Positions 1 to 7,990 of a stretch of 39,843 nt of DNA are shown piece after piece. The position numbers and the translations under genes are program-made. Under the pieces are notes generated by a model that saw nothing but the letters and a program-made list of their open reading frames with translations, did no database searches and was not told the origin of the DNA. Position 1 is the first letter of the stretch. Each line of letters begins with the position of its first letter. This DNA comes from Ligilactobacillus equi DSM 15833 = JCM 10991 (GTDB taxonomy: Bacteria > Bacillota > Bacilli > Lactobacillales > Lactobacillaceae): positions 1 through 39,843 of the forward strand of contig NZ_BAMI01000013.1 of assembly GCF_000615765.1 (NCBI RefSeq), given 5' to 3'.

Positions 1-110
1 AAACCCTTTTATTTTTGATAATTTTTTAAAAAAATCAACATTTTACATCAAGCAAAACTTAATTAATTTTAATCTTCGATTATACTCTCAAATTATGAAA
101 ACCATATGAA

Positions 111-139
111 AAAGGTTCCAATTTTCCCTTGGAACCTTT
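111..139 (-). terminator. Rho-independent terminator
   Basis: An 11-bp inverted repeat (AAAGGTTCCAA / TTGGAACCTTT) with a 7-nt loop follows the stop of the minus-strand YkuD-like gene and is followed by a T run on that strand. Upstream of it, 1-110 is AT-rich and holds no gene that I can see. Confidence 0.8.
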
Positions 140-142
140 AAA

Positions 143-889
143 TTATTCATCTAAAAACTCTAAATAACTGTCATCATTATTTTTATCATGAATGACCACT
201 TTCGTTTTAGCCGGTACATTTTCCATAATCCACTTGGCATCAGAAACCGTTAAACGAATAGAACCGTAGGCCTTCACATTATGTTTACGTGTGACCTTTT
301 GTCCTAACATTTTGGCTTGCTTAGTTATGACCTTACCATCCTTGTTAAAAGGTACCGATTCAAAGCGGTACACGCCATCCCCTTTAAAAGAGGTCCAATA
401 TTTTGCCCCATAACCTTTAGTTTCATCAAAATACCCTGTTCCTCGTCGCTTCTCAATTTTTTCATGACCTTCAGGCGTTTTTTGGTAATCACTTTGATGG
501 TTTTCATAGTTTTTAGCTATGGATGCATACATAGTGTAAATAGTATACTTTCCAGAACGGATGTAAACTCTTTGTTTCTTAGGTGAAACTTCAATCCATA
601 AGCGATGTTTATGTTTCTTGGTATTTTGATATTTGGTCAAACTCAAGTCAGGATACGGTAGACTTTCAGACGGCTTATTCCAATCAATATTTTGACTATC
701 TTGAAGGGCCTTTTTTTGCTGAGTGGTTAATTTCTTTTGAATCGCTTTTTGACGTTTTTCCCTTTGCGCCCGTTTTTCCATTTTAATGGCATTCGCTTGT
801 TCAGCTTTGTGGACATGGATGGCAGCGTAAACGGTCACAACAACCAAAATTACCGCTACAATCCAGGAAAAAAAGTTCCTTTTTTGCAT
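143..889 (-). CDS. YkuD/L,D-transpeptidase-fold protein, catalytic residues replaced
   Basis: 248 aa. An N-terminal membrane anchor (about residues 5-22) is followed by a Lys/Gln-rich coiled-coil-like stretch and a C-terminal YkuD-type domain with the patterns WIEVSPKKQRVYI, TPEGHEKI and GSIRLTVSDAKWI. YkuD enzymes cross-link peptidoglycan through a Cys in an SHGC(I/V)RL motif, helped by an upstream His, which in lactobacillal relatives lies in an HSVP motif. Here these read AYGSIRL and FESVP, so Cys is Ser and His is Glu. The fold is probably kept, but ordinary L,D-transpeptidase activity is doubtful. The ATG at 889 was chosen over an in-frame ATG 21 codons upstream because GAGGAG lies 8 nt before it. 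It stands alone with its own terminator. Confidence 0.75.
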   Translation of the reverse strand: MQKRNFFSWIVAVILVVVTVYAAIHVHKAEQANAIKMEKRAQREKRQKAIQKKLTTQQKKALQDSQNIDWNKPSESLPYPDLSLTKYQNTKKHKHRLWIEVSPKKQRVYIRSGKYTIYTMYASIAKNYENHQSDYQKTPEGHEKIEKRRGTGYFDETKGYGAKYWTSFKGDGVYRFESVPFNKDGKVITKQAKMLGQKVTRKHNVKAYGSIRLTVSDAKWIMENVPAKTKVVIHDKNNDDSYLEFLDE

Positions 890-1028
890 AACTGTAACTC
901 CTCGTTTTTTTCTTTCTTTAGCATACGAATTTTTCTCCCCTCTGTCAAACATCCAGCAAACTAATACTCTTTTTTAGATAAACGTGCTAGAATTATTCTT
1001 ATCGACTAATATCAAAGGAGGTTTTTTT

Positions 1029-1577
1029 ATGGTACAAGATTCATCAAAGCAGCCTAACCAAAAGCCTGAACCACTCATCAGCCCCTATGAAGATATCAAG
1101 TATGGCGAACCTTGGTATGTAGATGCGGAACTTGTTAATTTAAATCTACACAATTTAAAAAAAGCTCTCGCTTACTTGGATCAAACAACAAACATTGGTG
1201 ATACTTATAGTGATGAAGCTTTGAGCCACAATATTCAACTGCTCTTATTGCGTGATTATGAAGAATTAGAAATTTACCACTACCCGATGGATATTTATCT
1301 GGGCCAAATTACCCTCTGGGAAGATGAAGATTCCACAAACGAGGAAGCCTCCCGCATTGCTGTTTCATACCTTTATCAGAATCAAATTCCGCTCCTCTTG
1401 GGATATTTGCCTGACGACTATACTTTACAGGTGCAAAACCTTTTAGATAGTGACCGTCCCCTCAAAGTCGCTACTTTCCTGGAAGGTGGGCCTTATAAAA
1501 ATGTCATTTGGGAAAACGACCAACTTACTTTTGTTGAAAAAGAAAAATCCTATCACCTACATTTGATCATTGCATAA
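1029..1577 (+). CDS. Hypothetical acidic cytoplasmic protein
   Basis: 182 aa that I do not recognise. It has no signal peptide or membrane segment and is acidic, with many D/E/Y residues and a pattern suggesting alternating helix and strand. The ATG at 1029 follows a perfect AAAGGAGG at 1014-1021; an in-frame ATG at 984 has no ribosome-binding site. It is a single-gene unit closed by a strong terminator. The intact frame, good start site and own terminator support a real gene; function unknown. Confidence 0.75.
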   Translation: MVQDSSKQPNQKPEPLISPYEDIKYGEPWYVDAELVNLNLHNLKKALAYLDQTTNIGDTYSDEALSHNIQLLLLRDYEELEIYHYPMDIYLGQITLWEDEDSTNEEASRIAVSYLYQNQIPLLLGYLPDDYTLQVQNLLDSDRPLKVATFLEGGPYKNVIWENDQLTFVEKEKSYHLHLIIA

Positions 1578-1580
1578 GAA

Positions 1581-1613
1581 AAGCCTCCTACCAACTGGCA
1601 GGAGGCTTATTTA
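1581..1613 (+). terminator. Rho-independent terminator
   Basis: AAGCCTCCT (1581-1589) pairs with AGGAGGCTT (1600-1608) just after the stop at 1577. The following T run is short. Confidence 0.7.
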
Positions 1614-1616
1614 AGA

Positions 1617-1688
1617 TGCGCCACGGGGGAGTCGAACCCTCATTCTGAGAACCGGAATCTCATGTGCTATCCATTACACTAGCGGCGC
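1617..1688 (-). tRNA. tRNA-Arg (anticodon CCG)
   Basis: A complete 72-nt cloverleaf on the minus strand. The acceptor GCGCCGC/GTGGCGC pairs over 7 bp with one G-T, the T-arm contains GGTTCGACTCC, and the anticodon loop TTCCGGT sits in a TGAGA/TCTCA stem, giving CCG, which reads CGG. The CCA end is not encoded. It is convergent with the hypothetical gene upstream. Confidence 0.93.
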
Positions 1689-1946
1689 AATATCAACCGA
1701 CTTAAATATTATATTGCATTTTCTCTTTTTATGCAAGCACTTGCTTGTCAAAATTTTTATTTTTTAGCTTTAAATCAAAGTTCTATTCAACCTAGCTACT
1801 TTTTCCACAAACTAAACCTAAACCATTCTACCTCAATAACAGAAAATTTGCATCCATATTTATATACCTAATTATAACAATTTCTACTTTGTAGTTAGCA
1901 TTGTTTGACACTTTAAACTTTTTCTGAAGATTTTTCCTAAAAAAGC

Positions 1947-1975
1947 TTGCATATTTTTTCCATAACTGGTATTAT
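1947..1975 (+). promoter_or_regulatory. Promoter of the tRNA-Lys pair
   Basis: -35 TTGCAT and -10 TATTAT with a 17-bp spacer, ending about 30 bp before the first tRNA-Lys. The rest of 1689-1946 is AT-rich, and I see no gene or structured element there. Confidence 0.65.
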
Positions 1976-2006
1976 ATTTTTTGTCGGTAAGCGACGATAA
2001 CATTTT

Positions 2007-2079
2007 GGGTGGTTAGCTCAGCTGGCAGAGCAACGGACTCTTAATCCGTGGGTCCAGGGTTCGATCCCCTGACCACCCA
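2007..2079 (+). tRNA. tRNA-Lys (anticodon CTT), copy 1
   Basis: A 73-nt cloverleaf with acceptor GGGTGGT/ACCACCC, D-arm TAGCTCAGCTGGCAGAGCA, anticodon loop CTCTTAA (CTT, reading AAG) and T-loop TTCGATC. CCA is not encoded. Confidence 0.94.
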
Positions 2080-2126
2080 TTTAATTAGATATCTAATTAC
2101 TATCTTTTATCAGTAATGATAATTTT

Positions 2127-2199
2127 GGGTGGTTAGCTCAGCTGGCAGAGCAACGGACTCTTAATCCGTGGGTCCAGGGTTCGATCCCCTGACCACCCA
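2127..2199 (+). tRNA. tRNA-Lys (anticodon CTT), copy 2
   Basis: Identical over all 73 nt to the copy at 2007-2079 and separated from it by 47 nt, so this is a recent tandem duplication or gene conversion. It is probably co-transcribed from the same promoter. Confidence 0.94.
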
Positions 2200-2209
2200 T
2201 TTTTAATTT

Positions 2210-2235
2210 CGGTCTGGTTAAGGACCGTTTTTTTT
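2210..2235 (+). terminator. Terminator of the tRNA-Lys unit
   Basis: CGGTC/GACCG stem followed by a run of eight or more T, directly after tRNA-Lys copy 2. Confidence 0.75.
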
Positions 2236-2261
2236 ATCTCCATTTTTTTATATTTACCAAA

Positions 2262-2295
2262 AAAGAAGCTCGCGACTAACGTCACGAGCTTCTTT
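2262..2295 (-). terminator. Terminator of nupC
   Basis: AAAGAAGCTCG / CGAGCTTCTTT, a perfect 11-bp stem just beyond the nupC stop and followed by T on the minus strand. Confidence 0.8.
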
Positions 2296-2300
2296 AGATT

Positions 2301-3524
2301 TTACCAGGAGAAAAGTCCCACCATTGCTGCAGAAAGCAAGGAAACTAAAATCCCGGAAACTAAAAGATATAAAACATTTTTAGAAATGTAGTCATTCTTT
2401 TCATCGTCAACAATACCTTTAAAACATCCAATAATCATTCCCACAGTTGAGAAGTTAGCAAAGGACATCACAAAAGTTGTCAAGACCGCCCGGAAGTGTT
2501 CTGTAAAAGCAGAAGTCCCGATAGTCTTAGTCACATCTTGCATAACCACAAATTCGTTAGTTACCAACTTCATCCCCATGTATTGAGCCATCTTGAAGGC
2601 GTCATCAAATGGTAAACCAAGTAACCAAGCAAATGGGTACATAATAATCCCCAAAATGTGCTCTAAGGATAACCATGGGTGAACCACACCTAAAACATTG
2701 TCAATTAACTTAGCTAATGCCACAAAAGCAATAACATTAGCTACAATGATTAAGATTAACTTACCAGCACCGATAATTGAGTTACCCAAGAAGGAGAAGA
2801 ATGGTTCCTTCTTACCATTAGCATCCAATGTTTCCGGGTTTGCCCCAATGGTTGCAATCGTATCTTCTTCAGCTGGAACGTCAACTGGATTCATCAAAGC
2901 CGTCACAATTAAAGCATTAAGTACGTTAATTGGAATTGCCGTTAAAATGTAACTAGGTGGCATCATTTGGGTATAAGCCCCCACAATTGATGCTGTCACA
3001 CAAGACATGGACATCATAGCTAACGTCAAATTACGTTCCTTGTTCATTTGCTTTAATTGCAAAGTTGAAACAGCTAATGCTTCCGTGTTCCCTAAAAACA
3101 TCATTTCAATCGCAAAAAATGATTCAAATTTAGGTTGACCGGTAATCTTAGAAATGGCCCAACCAATCCACTTAATAATGAATGGTAAAATCCCGATATA
3201 AGTTAAAATATCAAATAATGGCACAATCATTAATACGGGCATTAAAACAGAGAAGAACCAGTCTTTAGAATCCGTGTTGATTTGACTTGGAAAAGCAAAG
3301 GCTACCCCCTCATAAGCTACATCAACTAGGCTATTGAAACCAGCCGCTGCCGCCTCAACCATCATCCGACCAATTGAGAAGCTGGTTAAGAACCAGGCTA
3401 AAAATAAGTTCACGACAATCATCACACCGATGGACATCCACTTGATGGCTTTACGATCCTTAGAAAAAGCAAAACCAATTGCCAAGAAGATTAGTAAACC
3501 GAGAGCATTAACTAAAAGATACAC
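2301..3524 (-). CDS. nupC: NupC-type concentrative nucleoside transporter
   Basis: 407 aa, the usual length for bacterial CNT-family proteins, which import nucleosides with protons or sodium. It has eight or more hydrophobic segments and family-typical patterns such as FFAIEMMFLGNTEALA, PPSYILTA and TNEFVVMQD in the core. The start is GTG at 3524, with AAGGAGG about 9 nt upstream. It is monocistronic with its own promoter (TTTACA-17-TATACT) and terminator. No substrate-specific evidence; purine versus pyrimidine preference cannot be read from the sequence. Confidence 0.92.
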   Translation of the reverse strand: MYLLVNALGLLIFLAIGFAFSKDRKAIKWMSIGVMIVVNLFLAWFLTSFSIGRMMVEAAAAGFNSLVDVAYEGVAFAFPSQINTDSKDWFFSVLMPVLMIVPLFDILTYIGILPFIIKWIGWAISKITGQPKFESFFAIEMMFLGNTEALAVSTLQLKQMNKERNLTLAMMSMSCVTASIVGAYTQMMPPSYILTAIPINVLNALIVTALMNPVDVPAEEDTIATIGANPETLDANGKKEPFFSFLGNSIIGAGKLILIIVANVIAFVALAKLIDNVLGVVHPWLSLEHILGIIMYPFAWLLGLPFDDAFKMAQYMGMKLVTNEFVVMQDVTKTIGTSAFTEHFRAVLTTFVMSFANFSTVGMIIGCFKGIVDDEKNDYISKNVLYLLVSGILVSLLSAAMVGLFSW

Positions 3525-3565
3525 TCTTTTTTCCTCCTTGAAAATCTATAAAATTGTTTTAAATT

Positions 3566-3594
3566 AGTATAACGATTTTTCAAGACTTTGTAAA
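3566..3594 (-). promoter_or_regulatory. Promoter of nupC
   Basis: -35 TTTACA and -10 TATACT with a 17-bp spacer on the minus strand, about 40 bp before the GTG start. Confidence 0.6.
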
Positions 3595-3768
3595 TTATCC
3601 GAACTTTTTCATTCATTTAAGTAATTCTCATTATAAAAATTCAAAAAAGGATTTACTAAAACCTTTTACAAGGTTAATTTACCCGAATATTGCTTAAAAA
3701 TCTCATTTAATCTCGTTTTTTGTCATTAAACTTTAATTTTTATCATGGTATTTTATTTTATAAAACGC

Positions 3769-3796
3769 TTGCATTTGTTAAAAGTTGCTTTATAAT
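3769..3796 (+). promoter_or_regulatory. Promoter of the thioesterase leader RNA
   Basis: -35 TTGCAT and a perfect -10 TATAAT with a 16-bp spacer. Transcription would start near 3803, leaving about 240 nt before the thioesterase ATG at 4042. Between this promoter and the nupC promoter (3595-3768) I see only AT-rich sequence with a weak hairpin near 3645-3672. Confidence 0.75.
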
Positions 3797-3802
3797 GAAG
3801 GT

Positions 3803-4016
3803 GTAAAGAAGATACGGTTAATTCACTGAGTTCGCAAATGCGATTTTGGTAACGAAGTATGGACACTTCTAGGTTAGATTAAGGGTTGAATTAACATCAT
3901 CTTCTTAAATGACCAGAACCAATGAGATTTAATAACGAACCGTCGAGATTATCAAAGAAGATTATAAAGATTATTTTATGACGGTGCAAGGTTATTAAGG
4001 CTCGTTGGTTTTTCTT
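3803..4016 (+). ncRNA. Structured leader RNA or small RNA, possible switch, ahead of the thioesterase
   Basis: Domain A: AAGAAGAT (3806-3813) pairs with ATCTTCTT (3899-3906) and GTTAATTC (3817-3824) with GAATTAAC (3888-3895), enclosing smaller hairpins (TCGC/GCGA at 3832-3843 and GAAGT/ACTTC at 3854-3869). Domain B: AACCAATGAG (3917-3926) pairs with CTCGTTGGTT (4001-4010), TTAATAAC (3929-3936) with GTTATTAA (3991-3998), and ACCGTC (3939-3944) with GACGGT (3980-3985), ending in a T-rich tract like a terminator. A second AAGAAGAT (3955-3962) in the domain B loop could compete for the same ATCTTCTT. It matches no riboswitch I recognise. The Rfam lacto-usp/6S-like class is worth testing, but the two-domain layout is not a typical 6S fold. 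Confidence 0.7.
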
Positions 4017-4041
4017 TACAATTTTCCAAGGAGAATTTTTT

Positions 4042-4548
4042 ATGCCTAAAACACTTACTTGTAAACAAACCTTAGCTATTACAAATCACCGCATTCTAAA
4101 TGGGGATTTAAATGAACATGGTACCCTTTTTGGCGGACGTTTAATGGAAATTCTAGATGCAACAGCCTCAGTGACCGCCCAAAGAGCTTGTCGTAGCCAT
4201 CTAGTAACAGCGGCTTTAGACAACGTCCAATTCATCGCTCCTTTCACATTGGATGATGCTATGTGTATCGAAACCTACTTAACAGGAAGCGGAACGCGGT
4301 CTATGGAGGTTTTCGTAAAAATTATTGGGGAAAAAATGTTGACGGGCGAACGTTTTTTAGGTGCAACAGCTTTTATTACCTTTGTTGCTACCGACGATGA
4401 TGTTACCATCCCCGCGGTTAAACCCGAAAGCGATGAAGAAATTTACCTATGTCGAGGTTACTCTAAAAGAAAGCAACAACGTCAATTGAACTACCAAGCT
4501 CAAAAAGATATGAAACAACACCTCAGTTTAAAACAACCTTGGTTGTAA
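4042..4548 (+). CDS. Acyl-CoA thioesterase, hotdog fold (YkhA-like)
   Basis: 168 aa. The hotdog-domain signature is clear: N-HGTLFGGRLMEILDATASVTAQRA, with the catalytic-region Asp, then HLVTAALDNVQFIAPF. This family hydrolyses acyl-CoA to free acid and CoA in the cytoplasm. The ATG at 4042 follows AAGGAG. It is a single gene preceded by the structured leader and followed by a terminator shared with the convergent purA. The chain-length preference is not visible. Confidence 0.9.
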   Translation: MPKTLTCKQTLAITNHRILNGDLNEHGTLFGGRLMEILDATASVTAQRACRSHLVTAALDNVQFIAPFTLDDAMCIETYLTGSGTRSMEVFVKIIGEKMLTGERFLGATAFITFVATDDDVTIPAVKPESDEEIYLCRGYSKRKQQRQLNYQAQKDMKQHLSLKQPWL

Positions 4549-4551
4549 ACT

Positions 4552-4596
4552 AAAAAGCCATTTTTGCATTTAACCAATGCAAAAGTGGCTTTTTTA
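4552..4596. terminator. Bidirectional terminator between the thioesterase and purA
   Basis: A long stem: AAAAAGCCA plus TTGCATT pairs with AATGCAA plus TGGCTTTTT. It has A and T runs on the two sides and so serves both convergent genes. Confidence 0.85.
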
Positions 4597-4604
4597 ATTC
4601 TTAG

Positions 4605-5909
<1,305 letters not shown>

Positions 5910-5922
5910 TTAATTTATCTGC

Positions 5923-5942
5923 AATGCACTGACGAGTGCATT
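5923..5942. promoter_or_regulatory. Hairpin in the purA 5' UTR
   Basis: AATGCACT-GACG-AGTGCATT, a perfect 8-bp stem 25 bp upstream of the purA start. On the plus strand it is followed by seven T, so it would terminate antisense transcription entering purA. On the purA strand it lacks a T run and is simply a 5'-UTR stem. Confidence 0.55.
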
Positions 5943-5980
5943 TTTTTCTAAGCGGAAGGTTCCACTTAACACCACTTGCT

Positions 5981-6009
5981 ATTGTAACAAAAAGTTATCC
6001 TTTCTTCAA
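5981..6009 (-). promoter_or_regulatory. Promoter of purA
   Basis: -35 TTGAAG and -10 TACAAT with a 17-bp spacer on the minus strand, with a leader of about 75 nt to the purA ATG. Confidence 0.6.
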
Positions 6010-6092
6010 CAGAAACCGAATATTATTATCCGGAAATGAAAATATTTTTTTTATTAGCGAACTTTAAATTAAATTTAGGGGCGTTTAAAAAT

Positions 6093-6118
6093 AAAAAAGG
6101 CAATTAAAATTGCCTTTT
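6093..6118 (-). terminator. Terminator of the D-2-hydroxyacid dehydrogenase gene
   Basis: AAAAGGCAATT/AATTGCCTTTT, 11 bp with a 2-nt centre and a flanking A run on the plus strand (T on the minus strand), immediately after the stop at 6122. Confidence 0.8.
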
Positions 6119-6121
6119 CCC

Positions 6122-7117
6122 TTAAAATTTCACTTCTTTGTCTGAATATCCCTTTTCAAAAAGATCGCGGCTAGCTTGGAAACTCTCAAAGACCATATTA
6201 CGCACAGCAACATCCGTATAGAAAGCTCGGTGTGGCGAAATTAAAACATTGTCGCGTGCAAATAAGTTATTAAAGGCCGGATAATCTGGCTTGCGATTAC
6301 CCAAATCGTGATTAAAGACCTGCGTTTCATCTTCCATCACATCTAAGGCCGCTCCAGCAATCTGACCACTATCTAAAGCAGCAATCAAGGCCTCCTCATC
6401 AATTAAAGGTCCCCGCGAAGCATTCACAATAAGTGTACCCGGACGCATCTTAGCAAAAGCTGCTTGGTCTAACATATGGTGAGTACTGTCCAAAAGGGGC
6501 ACATGTAAAGTTACCACGGTCGCTTGAGCGTATAGCTCGTCTAAACTGTCAACATAAATGCCCGTCTTTTCTAATTCTGGGTTACGGAAAGCATCGTAAG
6601 CGATAACCTTAGCCCCAAAACCTTGGTAAATTTGTATAGCGACGCGACCGATATGACCGGTTCCCACAACCCCAATTACTTGTTGATTCAACTCACGAGA
6701 AATTTGCGGTGCCCACCGAAAGTCTCCTTGCGCCATCTTTCGGTCGTATTCCTTAGTCCGCCGCAAGAGATTCAACAATTGCGTAACGGTAAATTCTGCA
6801 ATCGCTGCTGGTGAGTAGACCGGTACGTTAGTGACTTTTATCCCTAACTTAGCGACAACTTGTGGATTAATACCGTCCACCCCAACATTACGTACAGAAA
6901 AATTCTTAATACCGTAACTCGCTAATTTTTCAAAAACTTCATCAGCATAGGGGTTTAACTGTAGGGCTGTTACGCCATCGAAACCTTGAGCCTGGGTAAC
7001 TGTTTCCGGCGTAAGTAGTTCTTGGGTAATCTTGACTTCCACCCCAGGATTAGCTTGACACCATTGGTCCACAAAGGGCTTTTCATCATCACGAATACCA
7101 AAAGCAATAATTTTCAC
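6122..7117 (-). CDS. D-2-hydroxyacid dehydrogenase (D-lactate dehydrogenase type)
   Basis: 331 aa. NAD-binding GVVGTGHIGRVAIQIYQGFGAKVIAYD, then NASRGPLIDE (catalytic Arg), ALDVMEDE (catalytic Glu) and SPHRAFYTDVAV (catalytic His), in the order of the D-LDH/D-hydroxyisocaproate dehydrogenase family. It would reduce pyruvate or a branched 2-oxoacid with NADH in the cytoplasm. The start is GTG at 7117, with AAAGGAG 8 nt upstream; an in-frame upstream ATG at 7195 lacks a ribosome-binding site. It is monocistronic. Whether it is the main fermentative D-LDH or a 2-hydroxyisocaproate enzyme cannot be settled here. Confidence 0.9.
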   Translation of the reverse strand: MKIIAFGIRDDEKPFVDQWCQANPGVEVKITQELLTPETVTQAQGFDGVTALQLNPYADEVFEKLASYGIKNFSVRNVGVDGINPQVVAKLGIKVTNVPVYSPAAIAEFTVTQLLNLLRRTKEYDRKMAQGDFRWAPQISRELNQQVIGVVGTGHIGRVAIQIYQGFGAKVIAYDAFRNPELEKTGIYVDSLDELYAQATVVTLHVPLLDSTHHMLDQAAFAKMRPGTLIVNASRGPLIDEEALIAALDSGQIAGAALDVMEDETQVFNHDLGNRKPDYPAFNNLFARDNVLISPHRAFYTDVAVRNMVFESFQASRDLFEKGYSDKEVKF

Positions 7118-7198
7118 GATTCCAACTCCTTTACTAGTATATCTATACCATAGCACAATAATCTGAAAAGACCTTAAGAGATTGATAATTTTCAACTA

Positions 7199-7225
7199 AA
7201 AAAGCGACTTGTTAAGACAAATCGC
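7199..7225 (-). terminator. Terminator of the flavodoxin-like gene
   Basis: GCGACTTGT (7204-7212) pairs with ACAAATCGC (7217-7225) with one mismatch, flanked by six A on the plus strand, which give six T on the gene strand. Confidence 0.75.
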
Positions 7226-7234
7226 AAAGTTTTA

Positions 7235-7813
7235 TTATTTTAATCCAGTTTCTTTGAGATAGGCGGCAATTCTAACTTGGTTATCCTGACCTTTATGCAA
7301 GAGCAAGCGTGGTAAAACCTTTGCTCTTGGTGCATGAGTTCTCAAGAGACGAATAGAACGCGTCCGTTTCCCAGAAATAGCAGTTTCCATAGCAAAAGGC
7401 ACGATATCTTTACCTGCAAAGCCATTCTTTTTTAAAAGATCCTTAATCACCATCGGTGCTGTCCCAAACCAAATAGGGTAACCAATAAAAATGGTGTCAT
7501 AGTTAGCTAAATCAGGAATAGGCGTAATCTGTTCTGGTGTCGCCCCAGTAATCCATTCCTTAAAAGCTCGGGTCTTATCGTGCCCCGTATAAGCGGGATT
7601 ACCTTTTAATTCGATAATGTCACCACCAACCGCTTGGTGAACTTCATGAGCTAAATCACTTACTTCATCAGCTGGAGAGAAGTAAAGCACCAAAGTTTTG
7701 TACATTGGCTTCGCTACCTTTAAATCGGTTGGCATAGTTTTATTGAAGAAGTACCCTAATAAAGCTACCACAATAATAAAAGCTAACACAATGATAGTTC
7801 CTAATGTTGACAT
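7235..7813 (-). CDS. Membrane-anchored flavodoxin-like protein
   Basis: 192 aa. One N-terminal transmembrane segment (about 3-25) is followed by a short linker and a flavodoxin-type domain: KTLVLYFSPADEVSDLAHEVHQAVGGDIIEL (the FMN phosphate loop begins at YFS) and YDTIFIGYPIWFGTAPMVI. Members bind FMN non-covalently and carry electrons. The predicted anchor suggests work at the membrane, with the domain possibly facing either side. The start at 7813 is preceded by AAGGGTGA; an upstream in-frame start adds 11 basic residues without better support. It stands alone with a terminator. Confidence 0.8.
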   Translation of the reverse strand: MSTLGTIIVLAFIIVVALLGYFFNKTMPTDLKVAKPMYKTLVLYFSPADEVSDLAHEVHQAVGGDIIELKGNPAYTGHDKTRAFKEWITGATPEQITPIPDLANYDTIFIGYPIWFGTAPMVIKDLLKKNGFAGKDIVPFAMETAISGKRTRSIRLLRTHAPRAKVLPRLLLHKGQDNQVRIAAYLKETGLK

Positions 7814-7990
7814 AAATTTTTCACCCTTTCGTAACCTTGTTATCAAGGCTCGCTTCCAATCTATAGAAGTATTTTACCGCTATTAAATCAAGTTGAGTTA
7901 ATTTTTTACCTTCCCGTTAGCCATCTTAAACTTTTCTTAATAATTATTGATCATCTCGCAAGGAAAGCGAAGAAAACTTGTTATAAGATT

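Noticed and set aside
317-964. Plus-strand frames opposite the YkuD-like gene
   Set aside because: They lie antisense to a gene with its own Shine-Dalgarno site and terminator and show no family pattern.
2007-2199. Repeat/CRISPR unit from the identical 73-nt copies
   Set aside because: Both copies are complete tRNA-Lys genes; there are only two and the spacing is not CRISPR-like.
3803-4016. 6S RNA, RNase P, tmRNA or SRP RNA
   Set aside because: No single long hairpin with a central bubble as in 6S, and none of the conserved RNase P, tmRNA or SRP core sequences is present. A distant 6S/lacto-usp relation is left open.
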